NCBI GenBank assembly: GCA_021166815.1
Contig: JAJPEO010000247.1
Location: 1 to 6,420, forward strand
Origin: Nocardioides sp.
Lineage (GTDB): Bacteria > Actinomycetota > Actinomycetes > Propionibacteriales > Nocardioidaceae
Direction of reading: 5' to 3'
Length of the DNA: 6,420 nucleotides
Under the pieces are notes generated by a model. That model had not been told where the DNA came from, ran no database searches, and was given only the letters and a program-made list of their open reading frames with translations. A program made the translations under genes and the position numbers. Positions 1-5,715 of the stretch are shown here, in pieces (position 1 is the first letter of the stretch; each line of letters begins with the position of its first letter).

Positions 1-726
1 GCCGTTGACGTTGACGTAGAGCGCGTCGAAGCTGGTACCGCCCTGCGCCAGCGCCTCCTCCATGACCGCGCGGGCGTGGCCGAGGACGGTACGCAGCTGC
101 GGGCCGGTGAGCCGGTCGCCCGGGCGCTCGCCGTGGATCCCGGCGCGCCACAGCGCCTCGTCGGCGTAGATGTTGCCGACGCCGGACACCAGGCCCTGGT
201 CGAGCAGCAGGCGCTTGACCGCCGAGGTGCGGCGGCGGGCACGACGCACGAAGTCGGCCTCGTCGAACTCCGGGTCGAGGGGGTCGCGGGCGATGTGGGC
301 GATCTCGGTCGGCAGGACGGCTCCGCCCTGCGACACCAGCAGGCCACCGAACATGCGCTGGTCGACGAAGCGCATCTCGAGCGGCGGCGACGCCTGGGGC
401 CTGCCCTGCTCCCGGGCGGACAGGGTGAAGCGGACGCGCAGGTGGCGCTCGTCGGCGGCGCCGGGGTGCTGCAGGAGCATCTGGCCGCTCATGCCCAGGT
501 GTCCGAGCAGGGCGTCGCCGTTGTCGAGGGCGATCCAGAAGTACTTGCCGCGCCGGCGCACCGACTCGATGCGCTGCCCGACCAGGGCGGCGGCGAAGCC
601 GGTCGAGCCACGCGGGTCGCGGCGTACGGGACGGGCGTGGAGCAGCTCGACGGCCTCGATGGTGCGGCCCGGGACGTGGGCCTGGAGGCCGGCCCGGACG
701 ACCTCGACCTCGGGGAGCTCGGGCAC
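1..726 (-). CDS. mutM: Formamidopyrimidine-DNA glycosylase (MutM/Fpg), 3' end cut by window edge
   Basis: Bifunctional base-excision repair enzyme that removes oxidised purines such as 8-oxoguanine and formamidopyrimidines and then nicks the abasic site. The GTG start gives the diagnostic N-terminus (M)PELPEVE; after Met removal Pro2 is the Schiff-base nucleophile and Glu3 the general acid. Other visible landmarks are Lys61 in RRRGKYFW (the conserved beta-hairpin lysine), the HLGMSGQ loop at 76-82 with void-filling Met79, and the helix-two-turn-helix segment around [19 protein letters not shown] (179-197), including the DNA-binding Asn185. The 242 visible residues stop at YVNVNG, just before the C-terminal four-cysteine zinc finger expected in a protein of about 280-290 residues, so the zinc finger cannot be checked here. 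The start lies 2 bases after the rnc stop and has no strong Shine-Dalgarno, which suggests coupling to rnc translation. MutM is favoured over its paralogue Nei because of the PELPEVE start and the Met of HLGMSGQ. Confidence 0.96.
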   Translation of the reverse strand, partial: MPELPEVEVVRAGLQAHVPGRTIEAVELLHARPVRRDPRGSTGFAAALVGQRIESVRRRGKYFWIALDNGDALLGHLGMSGQMLLQHPGAADERHLRVRFTLSAREQGRPQASPPLEMRFVDQRMFGGLLVSQGGAVLPTEIAHIARDPLDPEFDEADFVRRARRRTSAVKRLLLDQGLVSGVGNIYADEALWRAGIHGERPGDRLTGPQLRTVLGHARAVMEEALAQGGTSFDALYVNVNG

Positions 727-728
727 GG

Positions 729-1538
729 CTACAGCGAGGAGTCGACCGGGTGCTGGGCCGCCATCGCCTCGGAGTGCAGGACCTCCAGCTCGCGGTAGGC
801 CGTCTCGGCGGCTCCCTGCTCGGCCTCCTTCTTGGAGCGGCCCGAGCCGTTGCCGTACAGCGCGTCGCCGACCCGGACCCGGGCGGCGAAGGTCTTCATG
901 TGGTCGGGGCCGTCGTCCTCGATGACGTACTCCGGGACGCCGAGACCGAGGCTGGCGGACAGCTCCTGCAGGGAGGTCTTCCAGTCGAGGCCGGCTCCCA
1001 TCGAGGCGGCGGCCTCCATCACGGGGTCGAAGAGCAGGTGGACGACCTCGGCGGCCTCCTCGATGCCACCGCTGAGGTGGACGGCGCCGATGATCGCCTC
1101 GATGGTGTCGGACAGGATCGACGCCTTGTCACGACCGCCGGTGGAGTCCTCGCCCCGGCCCAGCCGGATGTGGGCGCCCAGCCCGATCGCACGAGCGACG
1201 TCGGCCAGGGCGCGGGCGTTGACCACAGCGGCCCGCAGCTTGGCCAGGCGCCCCTCGGAGAAGTCGGGGTGGGCCCGGAACAGCGTCTCGGTGACCACGA
1301 TGCCGAGCACGGAGTCCCCGAGGAACTCCAGGCGCTCGTTGGTCGGGATCTGCCCGTTCTCGTAGGCGTAGGACCGGTGCGTGAGCGCGCGCTCGAGCAG
1401 CCCGGGCTCCAACACGGGGTTGCCCAGGGCTGCTCGCAGTTCCTCGAGGCCCGAGGGTTCGCTGCTCAGTGGTCCGGCCTGTGAGGGCAGGGTCAGAGGA
1501 CCTGGCGGCGGTCGGCGCGCGCGCCGTACTGGCCGCAC
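729..1538 (-). CDS. rnc: Ribonuclease III (start codon uncertain)
   Basis: Double-strand-specific endoribonuclease that processes rRNA precursors and structured mRNAs and acts as a dimer. Numbered from the GTG at 1538 (269 aa), the catalytic signature [10 protein letters not shown] sits at 67-76 (metal/catalytic residues Glu68, Glu71, Asp75). The second acidic pair is in SDTIEA (Asp144, Glu147). A dsRNA-binding domain runs from about 185 (DWKTSLQEL) to 249, with the KKEAEQ helix near its end, followed by an 18-residue tail. The conserved fold begins at LEELRAALG (about residue 31), just after the rpmF stop. No ATG, GTG or TTG lies between the rpmF stop and that helix. Candidate starts are GTG 1622 and GTG 1538 (both inside rpmF, no good ribosome site), CTG at 1496, 1490 or 1469 (non-canonical), and GTG 1415, which would remove the first helix. 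The 1538 start is a compromise that keeps the whole domain with the shorter rpmF overlap (46 bases). Gene identity is secure. Confidence 0.93.
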   Translation of the reverse strand: MRPVRRARRPPPGPLTLPSQAGPLSSEPSGLEELRAALGNPVLEPGLLERALTHRSYAYENGQIPTNERLEFLGDSVLGIVVTETLFRAHPDFSEGRLAKLRAAVVNARALADVARAIGLGAHIRLGRGEDSTGGRDKASILSDTIEAIIGAVHLSGGIEEAAEVVHLLFDPVMEAAASMGAGLDWKTSLQELSASLGLGVPEYVIEDDGPDHMKTFAARVRVGDALYGNGSGRSKKEAEQGAAETAYRELEVLHSEAMAAQHPVDSSL

Positions 1539-1678
1539 TGGCCGCAGGCGCGGTGGGGCAGGTGCTTGGCGCCGCAGGCGGGGTTGGCGCAGGTCACGAG
1601 GGTGGGGGCCGCGGCCTTCCACTGCGACCGGCGGTGGCGCGTGTTGCTGCGCGACATCTTCCGCTTCGGAACAGCCAT
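1493..1678 (-). CDS. rpmF: 50S ribosomal protein L32, zinc-binding form
   Basis: Small basic protein of the large ribosomal subunit, 61 residues, full length. The N-terminus [17 protein letters not shown] is the classic L32 start, which binds rRNA after Met removal. Four cysteines in the pattern C30-x4-C35 ... C45-x2-C48 form the zinc ribbon of the C+ type of L32, as opposed to cysteine-free paralogues used under zinc limitation. The ATG is preceded by AGGAG with a 6-base spacer. It follows the DUF177/YceD gene, the same pairing seen in most bacteria (yceD-rpmF in E. coli). In E. coli plsX comes next; here rnc follows directly, the actinobacterial arrangement. The 3' end overlaps any rnc start placed upstream of 1493. 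Confidence 0.97.
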   Translation of the reverse strand: MAVPKRKMSRSNTRHRRSQWKAAAPTLVTCANPACGAKHLPHRACGQCGQYGARADRRQVL

Positions 1679-1684
1679 GGTGGT

Positions 1685-1689
1685 CTCCT
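1685..1689 (-). promoter_or_regulatory. Shine-Dalgarno of rpmF
   Basis: AGGAG on the minus strand, 6 bases upstream of the rpmF ATG. It is one of the best ribosome sites in the window, in keeping with the high expression expected of a ribosomal protein, and it fixes the rpmF start against longer readings of the same frame that extend back into the DUF177 gene. Confidence 0.8.
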
Positions 1690-1705
1690 GTTGCTTCGTT
1701 GCTGC

Positions 1706-1729
1706 CCGGCGACTCGGTTCGTGCGCCGG
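1706..1729 (-). other. Small inverted repeat in the rpmF 5' leader
   Basis: CCGGCG (1706-1711) and CGCCGG (1724-1729) are perfect reverse complements separated by 12 bases. They lie in the 64-base gap between the DUF177 stop and the rpmF start, about 16 bases upstream of the rpmF ribosome site. The pair could form a 6-bp hairpin in the message. No U-run follows, so it is not a classical terminator. Six-base GC repeats occur often by chance in DNA this GC-rich, so function is unproven. Confidence 0.25.
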
Positions 1730-1742
1730 ACGGTGTGGTCTG

Positions 1743-2315
1743 TCAGTCCTGGTCGATCTGGTCCTGCTGGAGGCCCTGGAGGCCGGCCCAGCGGGGGTCG
1801 ATCGGTGCTTCGTGCCCGTGGTCAGGATCATCGACCAGGCGCGCACCGCACTCGGTGCACAGTCCCGGACAGTCGTCCTGGCACAGCGGCTGGAACGGCA
1901 GTGCGAGCACCACCGCGTCCCGCAGCAGTGGCTCGAGGTCGATCAGGTCCTCCTCGAGCCGGCTGGTCTCGTCGTCCAGGTAGCGGTCGTCGTGCTCCGC
2001 GGCCCGGTCGTGCAGGTCGGGGTAGACGAACAGCTCCTGGAACCGCGCGTGGATCTCGTCCTCGACCGGCTCCAGGCACCGTACGCACTCCCCCTCGAGC
2101 GCGGCCGTGGCCGTGCCCGTGAGCAGCACTCCCTCCATGACCGCCTCGAGGCGCAGGTCCAGGCGGACCGGCGACCCCTCGGGGACGCGGAGGACTTCGA
2201 TGCCAAGCTCTGCAGGCGCCGGAACCGTGCGCTCCACTTCACGCTGGGACCCCGGGCGGCGGCCGAGCTCGCGAGTATCGAGCACGAGCGGCGCTCTCGG
2301 GTCCAGGCTGGTCAA
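1743..2315 (-). CDS. DUF177 family protein (YceD-like), putative 23S rRNA/ribosome accumulation factor
   Basis: Predicted 190-residue cytoplasmic acidic protein of the DUF177/YceD family. E. coli YceD is implicated in 23S rRNA accumulation and the plant relative in 23S processing; the molecular activity is not established. Visible hallmarks are the N-terminal block [15 protein letters not shown] (9-23), the core with C77-x2-C80 (GECVRCLEP), an acidic middle at about 100-128, and the C-terminal cluster C145-x3-C149-x3-C153-x2-C156 (CPGLCTECG), which ends in the family motif DPRWAGL (173-179). The six cysteines suggest zinc binding (inference). The TTG at 2315 is chosen because GGGAG lies 6 bases upstream and the conserved N-terminus begins right after it. 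A GTG at 2339 in the same frame lacks such a site, and a longer frame would run into coaD. It is the gene immediately upstream of rpmF, the conserved partnership that supports a ribosome-related role. Confidence 0.9.
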   Translation of the reverse strand: MTSLDPRAPLVLDTRELGRRPGSQREVERTVPAPAELGIEVLRVPEGSPVRLDLRLEAVMEGVLLTGTATAALEGECVRCLEPVEDEIHARFQELFVYPDLHDRAAEHDDRYLDDETSRLEEDLIDLEPLLRDAVVLALPFQPLCQDDCPGLCTECGARLVDDPDHGHEAPIDPRWAGLQGLQQDQIDQD

Positions 2316-2321
2316 GAGGAA

Positions 2322-2326
2322 CTCCC
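2322..2326 (-). promoter_or_regulatory. Shine-Dalgarno deciding the TTG start of the DUF177 gene
   Basis: GGGAG on the minus strand with a 6-base spacer to TTG at 2315. The in-frame GTG at 2339 has no comparable site, so this motif selects the rarer TTG codon as the start. Confidence 0.7.
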
Positions 2327-2354
2327 GAAATCCGGACACGAACAGAACCGGGGA

Positions 2355-2384
2355 ATCGTATCCGGGCAGGGCACGCCCGGGCAA
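2355..2384 (-). promoter_or_regulatory. Candidate vegetative sigma-factor promoter for the DUF177-rpmF-rnc-mutM unit
   Basis: On the minus strand TTGCCC (2384-2379) and TACGAT (2360-2355) are separated by 18 bases. They resemble the housekeeping -35 (TTGACA) and -10 (TANNNT) hexamers. Transcription would begin near 2348, leaving a leader of about 32 bases before the TTG start with GGGAG inside it. The surrounding gap (2316-2400) is richer in T and A than the flanking genes, as expected of a promoter region, and is the longest non-coding stretch in the window. The -35 match is partial (4 of 6) and no experimental support is available here. Confidence 0.4.
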
Positions 2385-2398
2385 AACGGGTCCGGGCG
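2374..2398 (-). other. GC hairpin just after the coaD stop
   Basis: CGCCCGG (2374-2380) and CCGGGCG (2392-2398) are perfect 7-base reverse complements with an 11-base spacer, beginning 2 bases after the coaD stop codon. In the coaD message it would fold into an all-GC stem. There is no following U-run, so an intrinsic terminator of the classical kind is not supported. A U-less terminator or a 3'-end stabilising stem remains possible. One arm overlaps the -35 hexamer of the candidate promoter. Confidence 0.35.
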
Positions 2399-2400
2399 GC

Positions 2401-2892
2401 TCATGGAGTCGTACGGCGCTCGGCCAGGCGCGCGAGCAGGTGGTCGCGGACGAAGTCGGGCACGAGGCCGCTGACGTCACCGCCCATGCCCGCGACCTCC
2501 TTGATGAGGCTGGAGGACACGAAGGCGTTGGTCACCGCGCCGGGGAGGAAGACGGTCTCCACGCTGGTGAGGTGGGAGTTCATCTGGGCCATCGGGAGCT
2601 CGTACTCGTAGTCGACCGAGCCGCGCAGGCCCTTGACGATGGCCACGGCGTCGACCTCACGGCAGAAGTCGACGATGAGCCCGGTGAAGCCGAGGACCCT
2701 CACGTTGTCCAGCCCGGCCGTGGCCTGCTCGACCAGCGCCTTGCGCTCCTCGGGCTCGAAGAGCCGGTTCTTGGACGGGTTGACCCCCACCGCGACGACG
2801 ACCTCGTCGAACAGCTTGGCAGCCCGCTCGACGATGTCGAGGTGCCCGTTGGTGATCGGGTCGAACGATCCTGGGCAGACAGCGCGACGCAC
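2401..2892 (-). CDS. coaD: Pantetheine-phosphate adenylyltransferase (PPAT)
   Basis: Penultimate step of coenzyme A synthesis: transfers AMP from ATP to 4'-phosphopantetheine to give dephospho-CoA; normally a cytoplasmic hexamer. The 163 residues match the usual family length. The nucleotidyltransferase signature PGSFDPITNGH is at 7-17, with His17 of the T/HxGH motif. NPSKNRLF carries Lys41, VKGLRG carries Arg90, and SSSLIKEVA (126-134) is the second ATP-binding motif. The segment after GLR reads GSVDYEYELPMAQMN rather than the commoner AVxDFxYE, and PGAVTNAFVSSS replaces the usual xxxxSFxSSS stretch; both are conservative and probably lineage variation. Two in-frame GTG codons lie 6 bases apart (2898 and 2892). 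The second is chosen because AAGGGAG stands 5 bases before it and MRRAVCPGSFDP is the usual N-terminus. It starts 26 bases after rsmD, its common neighbour in many bacteria. Confidence 0.95.
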   Translation of the reverse strand: MRRAVCPGSFDPITNGHLDIVERAAKLFDEVVVAVGVNPSKNRLFEPEERKALVEQATAGLDNVRVLGFTGLIVDFCREVDAVAIVKGLRGSVDYEYELPMAQMNSHLTSVETVFLPGAVTNAFVSSSLIKEVAGMGGDVSGLVPDFVRDHLLARLAERRTTP

Positions 2893-2897
2893 GGTCA

Positions 2898-2904
2898 CTC
2901 CCTT
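2898..2904 (-). promoter_or_regulatory. Shine-Dalgarno deciding the coaD start
   Basis: AAGGGAG on the minus strand lies 5 bases before GTG 2892 but overlaps the alternative GTG at 2898, so it favours the shorter product. It is a near-perfect complement to the 16S 3' end. Confidence 0.75.
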
Positions 2905-2918
2905 TCGAGGGCGGGGGC

Positions 2919-3479
2919 TCAGTCGGCGTGACCGTACCAAAGCGTGGTCTCGCCGTAGCGCTTCGACCGGGTGCCGGTGAGACCCGCGGGCCAGCGCGGC
3001 TCGGGGCTGCGCCTCCCCCGCTCCACCACGACCAGGGCGCCCGACTGCACCCACTGGTGGTCCACCAGCGCGGCGAGGTCGTGGGCGACGGCCTCGTCGG
3101 CGAGGGCGTAGGGCGGGTCGGAGAACACCACGTCGTAGGGCGCCGTGGGTGCGGCGGACAGGGTCGCCGCCACCGAGGCCGCCACGACGTTGGCGCGGGC
3201 GAAGCCCAGCGCCGCCGCGTTGCGGGAGATCAGCGCTGCCGTACGCCGGTCCTGCTCGACCATCGTCACCACGCCGGCGCCGCGTGACCACGCCTCGAGG
3301 CCCACGGCTCCCGAGCCGGCGTAGAGGTCGAGGAACCGCAGCCCCGTCAGCGACCCGCACCACGACTCGATGGCCGAGAAGAGGGCCTCGCGCACACGGT
3401 CGCCGGTGGGGCGGGTGGCCTGCCCGTGCGGGGTCGTGATGCGGCGCCCGCCGGCGACGCCCGCGATGATCCGTGTCAT
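2919..3479 (-). CDS. rsmD: 16S rRNA (guanine(966)-N(2))-methyltransferase RsmD
   Basis: SAM-dependent enzyme that methylates G966 of 16S rRNA during small-subunit assembly. The 186 residues are the usual length. The N-terminal block MTRIIAGVAGGRRI with TRPTGDRVREALFSAI (22-37) is diagnostic of the family. SAM-binding motif I is DLYAGSGAVGLEAWSRG (51-67), followed by the acidic residue of motif II in VEQD (74-77). The catalytic motif IV is DPPY (121-124). The C-terminus ends in the family's KRYGETTLWYG. The ATG has AGGA 7 bases upstream. It sits 28 bases after recG and 26 bases before coaD, the widespread recG-rsmD-coaD cluster, so co-transcription is likely. Confidence 0.95.
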   Translation of the reverse strand: MTRIIAGVAGGRRITTPHGQATRPTGDRVREALFSAIESWCGSLTGLRFLDLYAGSGAVGLEAWSRGAGVVTMVEQDRRTAALISRNAAALGFARANVVAASVAATLSAAPTAPYDVVFSDPPYALADEAVAHDLAALVDHQWVQSGALVVVERGRRSPEPRWPAGLTGTRSKRYGETTLWYGHAD

Positions 3480-3486
3480 GTCCCCG

Positions 3487-3490
3487 TCCT
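3487..3490 (-). promoter_or_regulatory. Shine-Dalgarno of rsmD
   Basis: AGGA on the minus strand, 7 bases upstream of the rsmD ATG, within the 28-base gap after recG. It rules out the longer in-frame readings that would run back into the end of recG. Confidence 0.6.
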
Positions 3491-3507
3491 GATGAGCCGC
3501 CCGGAGG

Positions 3508-5715
3508 TCAGCCCTTGTCCATGTAGTCCGAGGCAGCCGAGCGCTCGACCTCCGCGACGGCGGCGGCGAGCTCGGGCGCGGCGTTGAGCTCGGGGTCCTC
3601 GGAGAGTAGCTCCTCGGCGGCCTCGCGGGCACGCAGAATGGTCTTTTCGTCACGCAGGACCCGCAGGGTCACCAGCCCGCTGCGGAAGCCCGACTGGTTG
3701 GCGCCGAGCACGTCGCCCTCACGCCGCTGCTCGAGGTCGACCCGGCTCAGCTCGAACCCGTCGGTGGTCGAGGCGACCGCGTCGAGCCGCTCGCGCGCCG
3801 GGCTGCCCGCCTCGGCGTGGGTCACCAGCAGGCACAGGCCAGGCAGTCCGCCACGCCCCACCCGGCCGCGCAGCTGGTGCAGCTGGGAGACGCCGAAACG
3901 GTCGGCGTCGAGCAGGACCATCGTCGTGGCGTTGTGGACGTCGACGCCCACCTCGATGACCGTGGTGGATACCAGCACGTCGACCTCGCCGGCGGCGAAG
4001 GCCCGCATCGTGCGGTCCTTCTCGTCGGCCTGGAGCCTGCCGTGCAGCACCGCGGTGCGCAGGCCTGCGAGCGGTCCCTCGGCGAGCTCGGCGTGGACCT
4101 CCTCCACGGCCGCGAGCGCGCGCCGGGGCGCGACCTCCTGGCCGTCCTCGTCGACGTCGACCTGGTCGGTCTCGCCCTCCTCGGCGGAGTCGCCGCTGAT
4201 GCGAGGGCACACGACGTAGACCTGGTGGCCCTTGCCGACCTCCTCGCGCACCCGCTCCCACACCCGCGCGATCCAGCCCGGCTGCTCCGCGAGCGGGACC
4301 ACGGTGGTCTGGATGGGGGCGCGGCCGGCCGGGAGCTCGGACAGGACCGACGTCTCCAGGTCGCCGAACACCGTCATGGCCACCGTGCGCGGGATCGGGG
4401 TGGCGGTCATGACCAGGACGTGGGGCGGCGTACCGGCCTTGTCGGTGAGCGCGGCACGCTGCTCGACGCCGAAGCGGTGCTGCTCGTCGACCACGACCAG
4501 GCCCAGGTCGTCGAACTGGACGTTGTCCTGCAGCAGGGCGTGGGTGCCGATCACGATCCCGGCCTCGCCGGTGACGATGCGCAGCAGCGCCTCCTGGCGG
4601 GCGGCCCTGCCCATCGAGCCGGTGAGCAGCACGACCGACGTCGCCTCGGCGGCGCCGCCGAGCATCCCGCCCTGGGCGAGGTCGCCCAGCATCGCCGAGA
4701 TGGAGCGGTGGTGCTGCTGGGCGAGCACCTCCGTGGGCGCGAGGAGCACGGCCTGCCCGCCCGAGTCGACCACCTGGAGCATCGCCCGCAGCGCCACCAG
4801 CGTCTTGCCCGACCCGACCTCGCCCTGGAGCAGCCGGTTCATCGGCTGGGGCCGCGACAGCTCCTCCGCGATGACCCCGCCGACCTCGCGCTGCCCACCG
4901 GTCAGCTCGAACGGCAGCCGGGCGTCGAAGGCGGCGAGCAGGCCGTCGAAGCGCCCGGGTCGCGACTGGCCCCCCTGGGCGCGCAGCACGGCGCGGCGGC
5001 GGGCGAGGACCAGCTGCAGGACCAGCGCCTCCTCGAACCGGAACCGCTTCTGGGCCGCTCCCAGCTGGGACCACTCGTCGGGTCCGTGGATCCACCGCAG
5101 GGCCTGCATCACGTCAAGGACGTCGAAGCGCTCGCGCAGCTCAGGTGTCAGCAGGTCCGGGACGTCGGTGACCAGGTCGAGGGCCGAGGAGATGACCCGC
5201 TGCAGGTCCCACGTGTAGAGCTTGGCGGTGAGGGGATAGACCGGGATGAGCTTGCTCAGCGAGGCACCGTCGTCACCGTCGAGGCGGAACCCGTGGGCCT
5301 GCTCGAGCTGCCAGGTGCCGTTGAAGAGCTTGGTCTTGCCGGTGAACAGCACCCGGACCCCGACGCCGAACTGCTCCTCGTGCTTGCGGGCCTGGCCCTC
5401 GTACGGGCTGAACAGCGTCACCCCGAAGTCCGGCCCGTCGGTGCGGATGCGGACGGTCGTGCGGAACTGCCGCTTGCGGCCCCGGAAGAAGTGGGCCGAC
5501 GTGCACGAGACGACGTCGCCAACGATGGTCAGCTGCTGTCCCACCTCGGGACGGGGCACCTCGGACAGGCCGGTGGCGGCGATGTAGCGCCGCGGGAAGT
5601 GGTGGAGCAGGTCGCCCACGGTGTGCAGACCCAGCCCCTCCTCCACCAGCTTGCGCTTGGTGTGGCTGCGCCCGAAGACCGAGGCCACGGGGCTGTCCGG
5701 AGTGATGGCGCCCAC
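3508..5715 (-). CDS. recG: ATP-dependent DNA helicase RecG
   Basis: Superfamily 2 double-strand translocase that regresses stalled replication forks and branch-migrates recombination junctions. From the GTG at 5715 the product is 735 residues, the normal length. An N-terminal segment with GLHTVGDLLHHFPRRY (29-44) leads into the wedge/OB-fold domain (about 55-150). Helicase motifs follow: LTGGQ (271-275), Walker A GEVGSGKT (298-305), Ia LAPTEVLAQQHH (325-336), Walker B/DEQH (410-413), TATPIPRT (437-444), HGRL (558-561), STTVIEVGVDV (583-593) and motif VI QLHQLRGRVGRG (611-622). The RecG-specific C-terminal TRG region contains LEQRREGDVLGANQSG. An acidic insertion (about 509-528) lies between VVCPRI and the motif IV region. 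The GTG start shares one base with the upstream TAG (TAGTG), implying coupled translation. GTG codes for Val in the longer frame, whose extension overlaps the upstream gene and has no family similarity, so it was discarded. Confidence 0.97.
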   Translation of the reverse strand: MGAITPDSPVASVFGRSHTKRKLVEEGLGLHTVGDLLHHFPRRYIAATGLSEVPRPEVGQQLTIVGDVVSCTSAHFFRGRKRQFRTTVRIRTDGPDFGVTLFSPYEGQARKHEEQFGVGVRVLFTGKTKLFNGTWQLEQAHGFRLDGDDGASLSKLIPVYPLTAKLYTWDLQRVISSALDLVTDVPDLLTPELRERFDVLDVMQALRWIHGPDEWSQLGAAQKRFRFEEALVLQLVLARRRAVLRAQGGQSRPGRFDGLLAAFDARLPFELTGGQREVGGVIAEELSRPQPMNRLLQGEVGSGKTLVALRAMLQVVDSGGQAVLLAPTEVLAQQHHRSISAMLGDLAQGGMLGGAAEATSVVLLTGSMGRAARQEALLRIVTGEAGIVIGTHALLQDNVQFDDLGLVVVDEQHRFGVEQRAALTDKAGTPPHVLVMTATPIPRTVAMTVFGDLETSVLSELPAGRAPIQTTVVPLAEQPGWIARVWERVREEVGKGHQVYVVCPRISGDSAEEGETDQVDVDEDGQEVAPRRALAAVEEVHAELAEGPLAGLRTAVLHGRLQADEKDRTMRAFAAGEVDVLVSTTVIEVGVDVHNATTMVLLDADRFGVSQLHQLRGRVGRGGLPGLCLLVTHAEAGSPARERLDAVASTTDGFELSRVDLEQRREGDVLGANQSGFRSGLVTLRVLRDEKTILRAREAAEELLSEDPELNAAPELAAAVAEVERSAASDYMDKG

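Noticed and set aside
76..1484. Plus-strand open frames at 76-798 and 750-1484
   Set aside because: They are antisense shadows of mutM and rnc, with Ala/Gly/Arg/Val-rich translations, no motifs and no plausible ribosome sites. The complementary strand has full catalytic signatures.
1566..2931. Plus-strand open frames at 1566-2474 and 2107-2931 crossing several genes and gaps
   Set aside because: They span gene boundaries on the opposite strand, change composition with the underlying genes and show no family similarity, so they are explained by GC bias.
2893..3363. N-terminal extension of the coaD frame back to 3363
   Set aside because: The extension lies antiphase within rsmD, is Arg/Gly-rich and has no similarity to PPAT. 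The AAGGGAG site and the MRRAVCPGSFDP N-terminus place the start at 2892.
3719..5095. A 458-codon minus-strand frame inside recG
   Set aside because: It is out of frame with recG and its translation is a Pro/Ala/Arg/Gly-rich shadow; the helicase motifs are all in the other frame.
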